From NCBI GenBank assembly GCA_032629725.1, contig JAFEVB010000036.1, positions 372,001 to 436,000 of the forward strand: a DNA stretch of 64,000 bases, given 5' to 3'. Made by a program: the position numbers and the translations under genes. Positions 34,517 to 46,017 of this stretch are shown piece after piece. Below the pieces are notes generated by a model that saw only the letters and a list, made by a program, of their open reading frames with translations, made no database searches and had not been told where the DNA came from. How positions within the stretch are numbered: the first letter of the stretch is position 1; each line of letters opens with the position of its first letter. Source of the DNA: Gremmenia infestans (Eukaryota > Ascomycota > Leotiomycetes > Helotiales > Hamatocanthoscyphaceae).

Positions 34517-37100
34517 ATGGCGGACCGTAACCGGATAAAAGATGATCCAGACAAGTTCAACCAACGCAGATCAACAGCTACAGCTACAGCTCCTACACGT
34601 CGGTCCGTAGATCCACACCCAGACCCAGATCCCGATTCTGATTCTGGTTCCGACTCCTCTGCGAAGACGGTCATTTACGCGCCTCTTGGACAGTCGATTT
34701 CTGCAAACCATCAATCCACTCCGCAACCTGTAGTGGCAGCTGCAAAGAGCGCTCCTCAGGCTTCTTCAAGCTCCTACGAAGTTCGCCTACCACACAGTAC
34801 TGCCCCTTCTGCACTGACAGCTCGCCGAGCAATAAGCCCACGCGTTCCCTCGAACTTTGATTCTCACTGCACTGAAGCCGAATTGGGGTCTCACCCAGTC
34901 ACATACCCTACCGCTTTCGCCAGAGGTGGGTTCGTTGAGCCGCCGCGGACAGAACTTTCCTCGGACGCCTTAGCCAACTTGGGACTCCCAGTCAATCGAT
35001 CCAGAAGAACTTCGGCGCATTTACCAGCTTCTCCATATCAATCATTTCCACCACTAGCCCCAGCAAATACTCAACGTTTCGCCGTTGTTGAACCTATCTT
35101 AACCCAGCCTTCCGCTGGTCAAGATTCCCCAGCACTCCGCCGTCGGACTGGTCAAGTTACTCTTACTCGTACGAATCTCCTCATTGGAAATAACCCTCCA
35201 TACCCTACTCAAAACCGAGCGTCTGACAATCGCTCTTTTCCAGCTCCAACTGGCGCGTTCGGTCCTCAATCTACCACGACCAACCAAAACGTAAACTTCA
35301 GCTATCCTCGTTCCCACATCGAATCTGGAGAAACACTCGAAGCATTCCCCGTTTTTTCGCCCCCTTCTACTTCGAGCCCTGCAAGTCAAAATACAGCACC
35401 CCTCCCGCATATTCGAAATAGAACACGTTCGAACTCGATCTCTCGAGAAAACCCTTTAGAATATCCAATTACAGGAGAGGAGGAACGGCTAGCGGGCCTT
35501 GTTCGAAGCATCAATCAAGATAGGGAGCGAGATACTGCGAGGGATCTTGCTAGACAAGCCGCTGTACGTAGAAACGATCTACAACGCTCTGGTGGATATA
35601 GAGGAACGACGACGAGCAGACCCCCATTGCCTACCCCATTGGAACCCCCCTTTCTTCGAACGATTGATTATCGAGGAGCAACGTCCAGCAGTGGACAATA
35701 CCTACTTCCGGTCGCAGATCCATACGATCGATCAACTACACCCACTCCTAGGGCTTACGAATCAGGCCGCGCTCGTGTACAAACCACTCAAGCTACCTTT
35801 GCCAACATAAACACTTCAAATACGGCACAATTCACTCGTACATCAGCACTTCAATCTGACTTTCGTCAACCCAATATCCGTCGCGTAGGTGAGCTGGAAA
35901 CCCTTGGCTCTTCAAGCCGTTCTATCTCTTTGGATCAGCAGCCTTTCTCTGCACCGGTCGAACCCCCTTCAAGCCGGCAGTCACAGTCCGGAGAGTCAAC
36001 ACCCACGACAACTCCAAAACCTATTGCCGATTCATCTAATATTGGCGACTTCTATACCTGGCGAGTAGAAATTCCTCACTTTTCTCTTGAATCCGCTCGA
36101 GCCATTCTTCGAAAGGGCTATCTCCACGACACAGGAACCGCGCTTGGTCGTGTCAAGGTCGCAAACATGAATTTCCAGAGCTATGGAGAGAACCCACAAA
36201 GTGGACCTTCCAACCCTCGACAAGCCCCTCCATCACCGTCTCAAGGCATGAATCACCAGAATGGAGTCAATGGAGGTATGGGCCCTGGCGCCGCCATGAT
36301 TGGTTATCCTACCCCAGTCGGCCACCAATCCGACCTAAATTATGTCATGTCAATGGTCGACGAGCTTTCGGGTGTCCTCAGAATGAACCAACAGTTGACT
36401 GCTAACGTCGTTGACAAGATGGGAAGAGTCCGTGAAAAGGCCAAGAACCTCAACCTCAATAACGATGAATTGATTGGAGCAGCGGCGGGAGAACTGAGTG
36501 GTTAGTACCCCCCTTCTTTCACATGAGATCACTCCTAACATATCTACAGAAGAAAGCCAGAATCTCGACAGGGACATTTCCGAGCTTCGCAAGGCATTGG
36601 AGGACTCTGAATACGACAAGCGCGAGAATTTCAAGCTTGCTGTTCACGGCGCAGAAATCCTTGCTGATATTGCCGAAAAGGTCCACAAGTTCAAAGCAAG
36701 CCATGAAGCCGACACTCTGGCATGGCACAAAAACTACCGAAAGCAATTAGCGGATGAGCGCGAGGAGAACTTAAGGCTACGCAACGAGATGAACGACCAG
36801 AAAGCTGCGGCCAGCCGTGCAAATGAACACTTGCGTGCCATGCGTCGATATATTACTGATAACGACGAGCGCCACAACCTGAGGGTTGAGAACCATAGGC
36901 TTCGAACTGAGAAGCGCTTCTGGAAGAGACTTGCCTTGCCGCTGATCCCGGATGATGATTCGGAATGGTCCGATGACGACGATCTCATTGATCCCGAAGA
37001 GAAGAAGCGCCTGGAGGCTGCTCTGAAGGAGAAGGAGAGAATCGCAAGGGAAGAAGTGGAAGGAGAGGTTGAGGGAGACGCTGGCGCGGGTGCTGCTTAA
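34517..37100 (+). CDS. Disordered plus coiled-coil protein, unknown function
   Basis: Two exons, 34517-36500 and 36550-37100, join in frame to give 844 residues. The first ATG in the frame is at 34517 (GAGATGG context); the frame is open upstream without ATG. Residues 1 to about 590 are low-complexity and rich in Ser, Thr, Pro, Arg and Asn. From about residue 605 it becomes ordered: LNYVMSMVDELSGVLRMNQQ, then long helices EESQNLDRDISELRKALED and ADEREENLRLRNEMNDQ that should form coiled coils. The tail is acidic (DDDSEWSDDDDLIDPEEKKR). I do not recognise the family; the layout would suit a polarity, spindle or cytoskeletal scaffold, which is inference. The 49-bp intron falls at the order/coil boundary. 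Confidence 0.82.
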
Positions 37101-38061
37101 ATGGCTTATATGCATGCCCCTAAGGTTTGTTGAATATTGCCCTGATGATCAGATCAGGTTACGGCTTACGATAATTGCATGGTGGCGTTAGATACCCAGG
37201 GATGTATTTTGTGTAAATGGCTAGGAAGAAATTATGGTAGCAATCCTGCATGCATCAGTGCGCTAAGCGCTATACATATCGTACAACAGCATCTAGAATA
37301 TGGAATGGAAATTCAAAAACTCATGCCCGCTCTACAGTCGCGAATCCTGATACTATATATGTAGAATAGAGGGGTAATACTATCACCCTTTGCATCAATA
37401 CGATATTAGGTAAATCACAGTCAACGTCGGCTTCAAGGAAACATTCCGTTTTTCCTTCGGGCCCACAACATAATAGGACTTGGGGGAAAGGGTGGGAAAG
37501 GTCAAGGGGTCCAGCCTCACGCATTGAATTGGCACTTGTTATCACTCCTTTATTGCTGTACGAGTAAATGTGTAACTCATCTACACAGGCCCGTCTCTCC
37601 ACCCATCATATCTCATTGGCTCCAATTCGCTCGCTCATTCATCGCTCATGCGTCATCCACTGACTGGTATTCCCCCAAAGAGAAGAGGTATCAAGTTCCA
37701 TCGCAAATGCAATCAATGTGTATCGGCTTGCGACACGATAGGAGAAGCAAATCTAAAACAGAGGAAAAACAGGGCTTTTAGACAGACAAATCAATATGAT
37801 CCAGCGACCGACTTCACTCAGGAACGCCCCTGAGCATGGTATAATATCCGAGAGGAAGATTGATGAGTAGCATGAAAACTTGAATATCCAGAGAAGTTGA
37901 GACTGGTGCTACCGGGAAGTTGAGGTAACGGCTCACAAATCGTACATGTCCCAGCCATCCAACGGTTTGATGATAATGTTATCGGCATGAGAGTATGGTT
38001 TCTTAAGATCGTCGGGTTTTGCCGCTGCTTCGGCGTATTCGTACCTCAGCTCTTCCTCGAG
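37101..38061. other. Convergent intergenic; includes CRM1 frame extension
   Basis: Lies between the 3' ends of the coiled-coil and CRM1 genes. The part next to CRM1 (38061-37933, minus strand) is a stop-free continuation of the CRM1 frame and is reported as a finding. The rest shows no gene. Confidence 0.45.
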
Positions 38062-41000
38062 TCACAGCTCGTCATCATCCTCCGCCAGCTCGGCTGGCTT
38101 TAGTAAACCACCAACCTTTGACAAGCGTTCGCGCTCTGCTGCTTTGGTTTCACGGTCGAGTTGCTCCTTCTCTTCGGCAAAGAGCTCGGCATTGTCGCCG
38201 GCAAATTCCTTCAGTTGAATCAGGAAGTCACGAAGGTTGAGCTTGAATCTATCGTATTGATGGTTTTGAGAGAACAAACCCTCAACAAAAATTCCGATTT
38301 GAGTCCTGGAATCAGTTAGCACATGAAAGTTGGCGTGGATAACAGCAAACGTACGGCTGCAAATTAGGGAAAGCATTTTGCAACAAATTTGCTACAAAAC
38401 CACCCAAGAACTCCTTATTGCTCGTGCCAGCTGGCGCCTGATCGGAGGTATAGATAGGGCCTTGAATTTTTGGTGGTGTTCCATCAGCGGGATGAATCAG
38501 ATAGAACATCTTTGCCAAGAGCATAGACTGAGCCTTGAATCCAGCCTTGTGGTCCGTATCGGTAAGCACAAAGAAAACATCCTGTAGGATAGGAACGAAG
38601 AACTGTTGGAAGAAGGCGTTCGATGTCGCTGGGTCAGTCTCTGCAATATTGCTGATCAACTCGAGACACATGTTGAGACCAGCATGTTCGACCTCGCGGT
38701 TATCATGCTTGCTTGCCCACATGCAGGAATCGATAACAAACTTGAATTGTCTATTATCAAGCTTGAGGAGGGCTATACATCTGTTAGCTATCATGAAGTC
38801 TGCAATATGCAATTTGACCTACCAGGGAAGCAGTGAATATTGATAGCCCGAAGGAGGGAGAAGAACTCGACTCTGTGTTCTGGAAATTCAGAGAAGTCCT
38901 TGTTGATCATCTCCAGCGTGCACTCGAAAACGTTCTCCATGATCGTTGGCACTTGATCTTCCATAAGAGACTGAAACCCAAGTTAGTCATTTGATTCGGA
39001 AGTAATCGACACTTTGTATAATTCCAAATATGAAAGAGGGGATGCACCACCGAGTATTTCGAGCGATGTGGGGTCCAACGTACCGAAAGCTTGGTAATGA
39101 TTGCCGAAATAACTTTCAGAACCTCTGCGTCTCGTGCGTTGGGCACGTTTCGATTATAGTCGACAAGGACTGCGTCAAGGAGAGCAGGTACGATATTTGT
39201 CCGAACCATCTCGAGATCATCAGCCTTCTCAACATAGGTCTCGATCAGCTTCAATATCTCTTTCTTGATAGTCCGTAATCCGCGAACTTTGGGCATCTTG
39301 GTTGCGATCTCACCTGTGAACCGTTAGCAAAACATTCAGTAACTCGGATATTTTCAACTTACCATCTCGAGCAACAGCTTCAGAAATCATCTGACTGGTC
39401 GCACGATACATGGACAACATGTCCAAATATATTCTGCCGATTTGAGGATAGAAGTAACCTCCGATCGAAGTGCAGGCAGAGACATTTGTCTTCATGACGT
39501 TGCCAATTACCTTGATAGTGTCCGCATCTTGCAAGATTTGAGGGTTTGCCGTAGCTTGTTGGATAATAGCATCCCAAGCTGCATTTGGGTAGGACATCAA
39601 CTCGGCAATGAGTCTCTCTTGTGTGTTTTTCTGAGGCTGCGCTGCAATCATGTAACCACAAGCCTCGTAGAAGGTGTGAACTTGTTGTGGTGAGAGATCG
39701 CAGGTGATTTTGCGCATGCCTCGGACAATCTCTTCGATAAAAGGCTCGTTCTCTCCGGGTTGCATGGCAACAAAATGCCTCTTGCACTGCCTCGCAATCT
39801 TGATGAAGGTATCGCAAGCCATATCCTGAACACCCTCGTGTGATTCATGCATGAATTCGAACAGCTTGTTGACGACCGTCTTCAGAAATTTCCAGTGCGC
39901 TTTCAGGAATCGAGGGTACTGTCCCACAATGTACATGATGTTGCTTGCCACCACAGCTTTGTTGTCCTTGCCACGTTTCATCTCGGTCAGGCCAAGAAGA
40001 TCCTTTATCACAGTAACCAAAAAGCGCTTCTCGGTCTCCTCGTTCATCGCCAGCGAAATGGATCCGATAGCCCAGCACAACGTGTTGCAATTGGCCCATG
40101 ACCATTCAGAACCATCGACTTGACGGGCAAGCTTATCCGTCATGATATTCTCGGTATCAATTACGTCCAAGTGAGTGAGATAGACGAGGCACTCGCGTGT
40201 GGTCTTGTATAACTGAATAGTATCACTCTCCTTTACAAATTCTCTAACAATCTCTCCTTCGTCGTTCTCGACAATCAAGACTTCTTCGGGCCGTACCATC
40301 TTCTCAATCATGACCACTCTTAGGTTCGAAAGCACCTCGTTGTATTTGTGCTTACGCAGAGGGTAGTTGGCTAGTAATTGCGGATTTGGCGCTCCTGAAT
40401 TTGTGATACCGCCGACGCCCATGCTCAAGAGTGGGTTTGCATCAGTGATAGGTAATGACTGCATTTCCTCGTATAATTCGCAAACAAGCTTGGTCCAGTA
40501 TTCGAGACAAATTTTGAAGATTTCTCGGTCGTCGATTTGCGAAATACGGATAAGGTAGAAATGGGCGTGGGTAAGGAAATCGCGGTTCGGGAGGTTCTCG
40601 ATGAGCTGATACATAAGTCAGCCTACAAATCGTAACTATTGCTAGATGACTTACGTTTAGATGTACACTGAAAAAGTTTGTTAGGAAGAGCGCAAGATTT
40701 TGGATGAATTCCTGGTCTTTAGAGTTACTTGAACTATAAGTTGCCTTGAGATCTAGAGAAAGGGGGATGATCTTGGATATGGTTGTCAAAACCTCCGTGA
40801 ACATCTGTACAAGCTTCTCATCATACGCATTTTGAGATCCAGTTTGCAGGCCTCCAATTTCGGTCAAGCACTTCAATGTGACGTTGCGGAAGTCGGGCAT
40901 TTCCAAGAACCGTGTGCGGAGGGTGTCAATGATAGGCGTTTCGAAGATATATCCAAGGGGAATCCAGTTGAAAAAGCGAAGAAGAGTCTCCAAAGTAGCC

Positions 41001-41843
41001 TTGATCAAGCTGGGCTGTGTGGCACTGTTCAGAACTTCGCTGCAAAGCTGGAAGATCGACGAGAACTCTGCGCACATGGTGGTCTTCAGGTTCTTTGTCT
41101 TTACAGAAGTCATCTGGTCCGCCGAGTAGTCGAAGACTTCCTCGGACAGCAGCCGCAGAATAGCCATGTTGTTTTCGCATATCGAGAGATTCGTGTGACA
41201 TGATGAGATTATTTCGTTGATGAAGGTGGGCCAGTTGTGAGGCCATTCCTGCTTGAGTATGGAGACGAGAACGAGATTAAGTTTATTGATGAGGGTTCGT
41301 TGGGTTCTCAAGGACTCCTCAGAGCTAGAGGACTGGATGATAAAGTTGACTACGAAGTTTCGAATACCTGGGAATGGGTTAATACAAAGAGTATTATCGT
41401 AGGAATGAAATCCTTGCCTTGACACTGCTCCTTTGGTAACACCTTCCATCTTGTCATGACAACGTTATCAAGTACTTGCAAGCCCAGGTCTATACATTTG
41501 TCAGCATAATTGATACAAACGGTAAATCCGGGAAGGAGACAAACACTTGGTCTGTGGGTATGTTGCATCTTGCAATATCTTGTCGACTAATAGCCAGGCA
41601 TCCGGATCCTCCTTGAACTGTTTCGATAAATTAGCTGTTGCTTTTGAAGTACGATCGCAGGCGCAGGAGATCATACCTGATTCAGAGCAGCCTGAGCAGC
41701 TTTTTGCTATACACATAACGCGTCAGTAGACATCCTCAGTACATAGGTAAAGAGCTCTCAAGCCCATGGATACTGACTGAGTCCCCTCGTCCTTCGTAGA
41801 AACCGCGGACAGTCGCGTCAAGCTCTTCAATGGTGGGAGCCAT
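38062..41843 (-). CDS. CRM1: Exportin-1 / CRM1 nuclear export receptor
   Basis: Karyopherin that carries leucine-rich NES cargo with RanGTP through nuclear pores. Ten exons join in frame: 41843-41778, 41706-41677, 41617-41545, 41489-41418, 41367-40655, 40605-39363, 39313-39084, 38970-38823, 38772-38355, 38305-38062, giving 1,078 residues, the normal length. Family blocks include LGLQVLDNVVMTRWKVLP, KLNLVLVSILKQEWPHNW, MKRGKDNKAVVASNIMYIVG, QYPRFLKAHWKFLKTVVNKL and an acidic DDDEL end. The fourth intron (41368-41417) begins GCAAGG, a GC-AG intron; no GT donor there restores GIRNFVVNF. The residue equivalent to human Cys528 is Thr (LLGLTEMKRG), as in budding yeast. The same frame continues for 42 codons beyond the TGA. 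Confidence 0.96.
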
Positions 41844-42724
41844 CTTCGCCGCCTGATCTCAAAAATTGTCACCTTCTCCTGCAGCGATAGATAATTTCAC
41901 GTTCCGAGTTGTGTCCGTGCAGCTTACGCTGAAGAAATTTTTCTTCTTGAGAGGTTGAGTTGGTTGTGGAAGATGCAGTTGAGGTCGAAGTTGGTTTATG
42001 GTGGGGTCAATAATGAGGCTGGCTGGGAGGCGGAAGGATTTCGGTGCCAAGCAATTCAGGCCAACACATTCACTGCCTTCCACGTGACTGTCAAATTCCG
42101 GCAAATTCTCCGCCTTGTTGACCGCGAGACTTACTTTTACAGCACACCCTTCCGTGTTTCTCTCTCAATGGCGTTGATTTCTAACCTCAAAATGAAAAGA
42201 CCATCGCTTGTTCCGGTCTGGGTTCTATACAGAATATCCTCAAAGCTGATCTAGTGCCATTTCTAAGGCTATCTCAGTACGTGTATTGCATGGTTTCAAA
42301 GCTTCTGTAGAAGTTTCTGCAAGCTATTTTTCATCTTCCCTATCGATGTCTTTGTTCTATATATCAAGGAATACCCAAAGAAACATAAATTTTCTAGAAC
42401 AGGTAGGTAGCATACCTTACAGTTTCCGGAACTTACCCTTCAAATAATCGAGGATGGGCTTACGATCAAAATCCAAAAATTCACCACCTTTCTCTCAGTC
42501 CACCTTTATCAAACCAAACACTACAGTCATACTGAAGCACCAATTAAACCATTTTATAAATGCAGAAGTCTCTGATTATTACGCGCAATCATCTATTACT
42601 CAAAACAATCAACATATATCTCATCTCCTCGCAACATTACCACCAAAATTTTATGCTAATGTGCGTACAAACTCTCTTCTAAATTAAGATATTGCCCACC
42701 GAGCTCAATCAACAAAGGCTCATC
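41844..42724. other. Intergenic, CRM1 promoter and GPI-protein 3' flank
   Basis: Contains CACGTG at 42081-42086, about 240 bp before the CRM1 ATG. The rest is AT-rich with no gene. Confidence 0.45.
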
Positions 42725-43194
42725 TTACAATAGCACAGCAAATATCCCCGACAAGCCTGCAAACCCAACCACATACTTCGTCATATGCATAGCGCTCAGA
42801 TCATCAGCGCCTGAAGCTTGCTTGGCGGTCGTAGAAGCAGAAGCCGAAGCTGAGGCAGAAGCCTTAGAGGAAGTGGCACTCGCTCCACTTGCATTTCCGC
42901 TTGCGGAGGAGGATTTTGGGGTGGATGAGAGGACGGATGATGCTGCAGAGCCGGTGCCGCTGGCTGCTTTGGAGGAGGCGACTGAGGCTGCGGAACCGGT
43001 GCTTGTGGTTGCTCTGCTGGAGGATGCGGTGGAGGCTACTGGGGTGACGGAGCCGGTTGAGGTTGCTCTGCTGGATGAAGAGCCCTGGTGGGAGTTAGGA
43101 ATTGTAAGGGAATACAGTTGGGATGCTGTGGACTTACGCTCTGGGCTAAAGCACCGGTGGCGAGGGCTGCGACGAGGATAGATGAGAAACGCAT
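42725..43194 (-). CDS. Small Ser/Ala-rich GPI-type surface protein
   Basis: Two exons, 43194-43138 and 43084-42725, join in frame to 138 residues. The first exon is exactly a signal peptide (MRFSSILVAALATGALAQS). The mature part is almost entirely Ser, Ala, Thr and Gly, so probably heavily O-glycosylated. The C-terminus ends in a hydrophobic segment (MTKYVVGFAGLSGIFAVLL) after a Gly/Ala/Asp stretch, as expected for a GPI-attachment signal. The protein is probably at the plasma membrane or in the cell wall; a structural or adhesive role is inferred from composition. The intron is 53 bp. A longer minus-strand reading that runs through the intron is not the gene. Confidence 0.85.
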
Positions 43195-43804
43195 ATTGAA
43201 TGAGTGTTGAGGAGAGGTCTTGTTTATGCTTGGATGGTGTTGTTCTTGAGTGGTTGGATGTTCTTTTCAATTACTTGCAGGATGCAGGAACTTTCCCTTT
43301 ATATACTTATCAGCCATCTTAACTCGGGATCTTCATCTTCCACATCTCATCACGCAAGCTGATCACCAATGTGATCTAGAGTATCATCTAGCTCATCCAT
43401 TTCCGCCTTCAATATTCCGTGGTGACAATCTAGACTGTTCATTACCTCCGCTTTGATTCCCGAGGCTTCAGTTCGGCGTAAACATGCTTGGTTCTAGAAA
43501 TATTTACAGAAAGAGGCAAAGAGTATTCCCTACCTAGGTACCGTTCCCGTGGGGTCTCCTTTTTGGCGCGGAGCACGTGCTGGACTTGGAGCGCCGCAGA
43601 TATTTAAGGCGTCATGCGTGGCGTTCCTACTGGCTGACGAGAAAACAAAACCAACACCAAGATGTCAAAAGCCACCAAAACATTGCACGCAAATGCGCCA
43701 TTCAATTTCGTGATTTCAGAACGTGGAATATGTACTTAGCCTTTAGGCGAAAATGTCTTCAATATTGCTTTTTATGAACCAAAACTAATGACTCCCCATC
43801 CTCT
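43195..43804. other. Intergenic
   Basis: Promoter of the GPI-type protein (TATA-like TATATACT near 43299 on the plus strand) and 3' flank of the aminotransferase. CACGTG is at 43574-43579. No gene is seen. Confidence 0.4.
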
Positions 43805-45156
43805 TTAGGCTTTTTGGTAACCTGCATCTGACAATCCAGCCTCCAATGCTTTGATGGCAAGATCAACATCATCACGTTTAGGGTCAGTCTAAAATGTAAA
43901 TCAGTCGATAGTTCCCATCAATTGAGCAGAATGGAAGACGACCTACCACACTAACACCCATGTGGCCAACTCTGATGTATTTCGCAGCGATTTCTTTATG
44001 CAGTCCACCAGCAAAGATCACGCCCTTCTTCATCAAATTTGGAAGCAGTACTGGAGCCGTAACATTTTCTGGAAGGTAGATGGCAGTCATCCCATTGGCT
44101 TGATCGGCAGGGTCAGATGCTAGCTGTTTCAAGCCGAGAGCAGCAACAGCCTTCTTAATCTTTTGAGATGTCTCTCTATGTGCTGCGAAGCGTTCAGATA
44201 ACGGCTTAGACAGTATTTGGGTCAATGAGGTGTGGAGAGCGTGGATTAATTGCGGGGAAGGGGTAGCAAAGTACGAGGGCTTCTTTGCCTCGTAGTTTTG
44301 CATAACTATTGAGGACATGCATTAGCTTGTATCCTATTCTAGTGGTACCTGGTTTAACTTACTGGGTAGCCAGTTCTTGAATGATGCAAAGTAAGATCCA
44401 GGTGGTGTTTTTCTGCTCTGGAACGACTTGATCGCGCGGCCACTATACATTGAGATGGATAGGCCTGCGGGACATCCAATTGCTTTTTGGCTGGCTGTGA
44501 TTACACCATCCAGCTGCCATTTGTCGAACTCTATTTCTTCACAACCAACGCTGCATACACCATCCACAATAAGCAAAGTCTCAGGAGAGACTCTGTGCAC
44601 TAATTCTGAAAGTGCCTTAAGCTCACTCAACACGCCCGTAGATGTATCGACGTGGGTGACCGTCAAAAGCTTGTACTTCTTCTCCTTCAGCGCCTTCTCG
44701 ATTTCTGGCAGTTGAGGTCTTGATCCAATGGGTGCCTTTAACTGTGTAGCCTTGACACCATATGTTTCGAAGCAGTCCGAGAAGGAGTCTGCAAAATAAC
44801 CGGTGTGTAAGACTAAGACATCATCACCGGGCTCTGCCAAATTGGCGGCAACGAGATCCCAACCAAGAGTTCCGGATCCAGAGATAACGAATGGTTGGGA
44901 AGTAGGATCAGTCGTTTGGAAAAGCTTTCTTAGCATGGAAAGAGTCTCGCTGAAGGTTGCAACAAAGGGAGCTCCAACATGACTCTCGCTATAGTGAATT
45001 GCCGGTCAGTCTAATTCAGATGAGATAGATAGTATGACAAGAGGAGATGTATGAGTTATCTACCAACCTGTAGTGGCTCATAGACTGTAACACAGCATCG
45101 TCAAATTCGATGGGCCCCGGAATGAGCAATGCGGGGTGGTTTGCCTGACTAGACAT
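43805..45156 (-). CDS. Alanine-glyoxylate aminotransferase
   Basis: PLP enzyme that transaminates glyoxylate to glycine using alanine (AGX1/AGXT family). Four exons join in frame: 45156-45068, 44988-44363, 44305-43947, 43888-43805, giving 385 residues, normal length. Family motifs are present: LLIPGPIEF at the N-terminus, SGSGTLGWD, VTHVDTSTGVL, LLIVDGVCSVGCEEIEFD and the Schiff-base Lys in ITASQKAIGCPAGLS. The end is GYQKA, not a peroxisomal PTS1. The first ATG in the frame is 45156, but the frame is open for at least 63 more codons upstream and encodes an Arg/Ser/Thr-rich, acid-poor leader, so a longer mitochondrial form from a non-AUG codon is possible. It is divergent from the PAP2 gene. 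Confidence 0.92.
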
Positions 45157-46017
45157 CTTGGGCTTTTCGGTAGTTGGAGTAGTCGAATTGAAAGGTTTAC
45201 TTTGGCGGGTAGAGGTAGAAGGCGCGACGGAGTATGGAGTATGGAGGGGAATGGCTGGACGAGTATCCAAGTGTCTGGAGATCACAGACAGGCGTTCGTG
45301 GGGAGCCACCGTGTTGATGGCGGGGTAGAGTCTTCGGAAAGCCACGGTTGTTGACGTACCTGTCGTTGCCGATTGGGCAGCGCAACAGGGGAAAAGGGGC
45401 TGGATAAGGGAATTATAAGTGGAATGAGGACGAGGACTCGATGTACGATTCTGGCGCTGTCTTCCAGAGTGTATGTACCTAGGTACCTAGGTATATATCA
45501 GGATCAGGATCAAGATAATATCAAGCTGCTGGAGTTGTATATGTCTATTGATTCACTTTCCATTCCACTCTTGCTCCCTTTTCTCGACTCAAAAAACAGC
45601 GCCAGCCTCCGAAATCGCAGGGACATCACGTGCTCGGCTGTTTTGGCAGAACAGAAGCAGCGCAGCATGGGTAGGGAACTTCAAAGCTTCTTCGCCGCAT
45701 TACAGTCTCACAGTCCTGTACGCTCAGGAAGGTGTGGGAGGAGAACAGTAGGGCATGAGGGGATTCATATTTGGTCTATGTCGTGAGTACGTGTTGGCCA
45801 AATATTCCGCAGATGGAAGCAGCGTTGGACGCGCTTTCCAAATCAAATATGCACTATACAGCAGCAGAGACGAAAGCTTGTCTCTTCCATGTTGAACTAT
45901 TCTCTTCATCTTTTATCGTTTTGCTCTCTACTCGTACTGCCTCATTATTCCTATTGCCATTATACACATGGCATCTGCGCTTTCTGTTCTTCCACGGCAC
46001 AACCACCCCTCTTCGCA
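45157..46017. other. Divergent promoter region, aminotransferase/PAP2
   Basis: 861 bp between two divergent starts, with CACGTG at 45627-45632 near its middle. The first part carries the AUG-less in-frame leader of the aminotransferase. An ATG at 45889 is in frame with the PAP2 gene and would add 43 residues. Confidence 0.5.
45627..45632. promoter_or_regulatory. CACGTG box in divergent promoter
   Basis: Palindromic E-box/Cbf1-type hexamer (ATCACGTGCT context) between the aminotransferase and PAP2 genes. Its role is inferred from position only. Confidence 0.3.
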
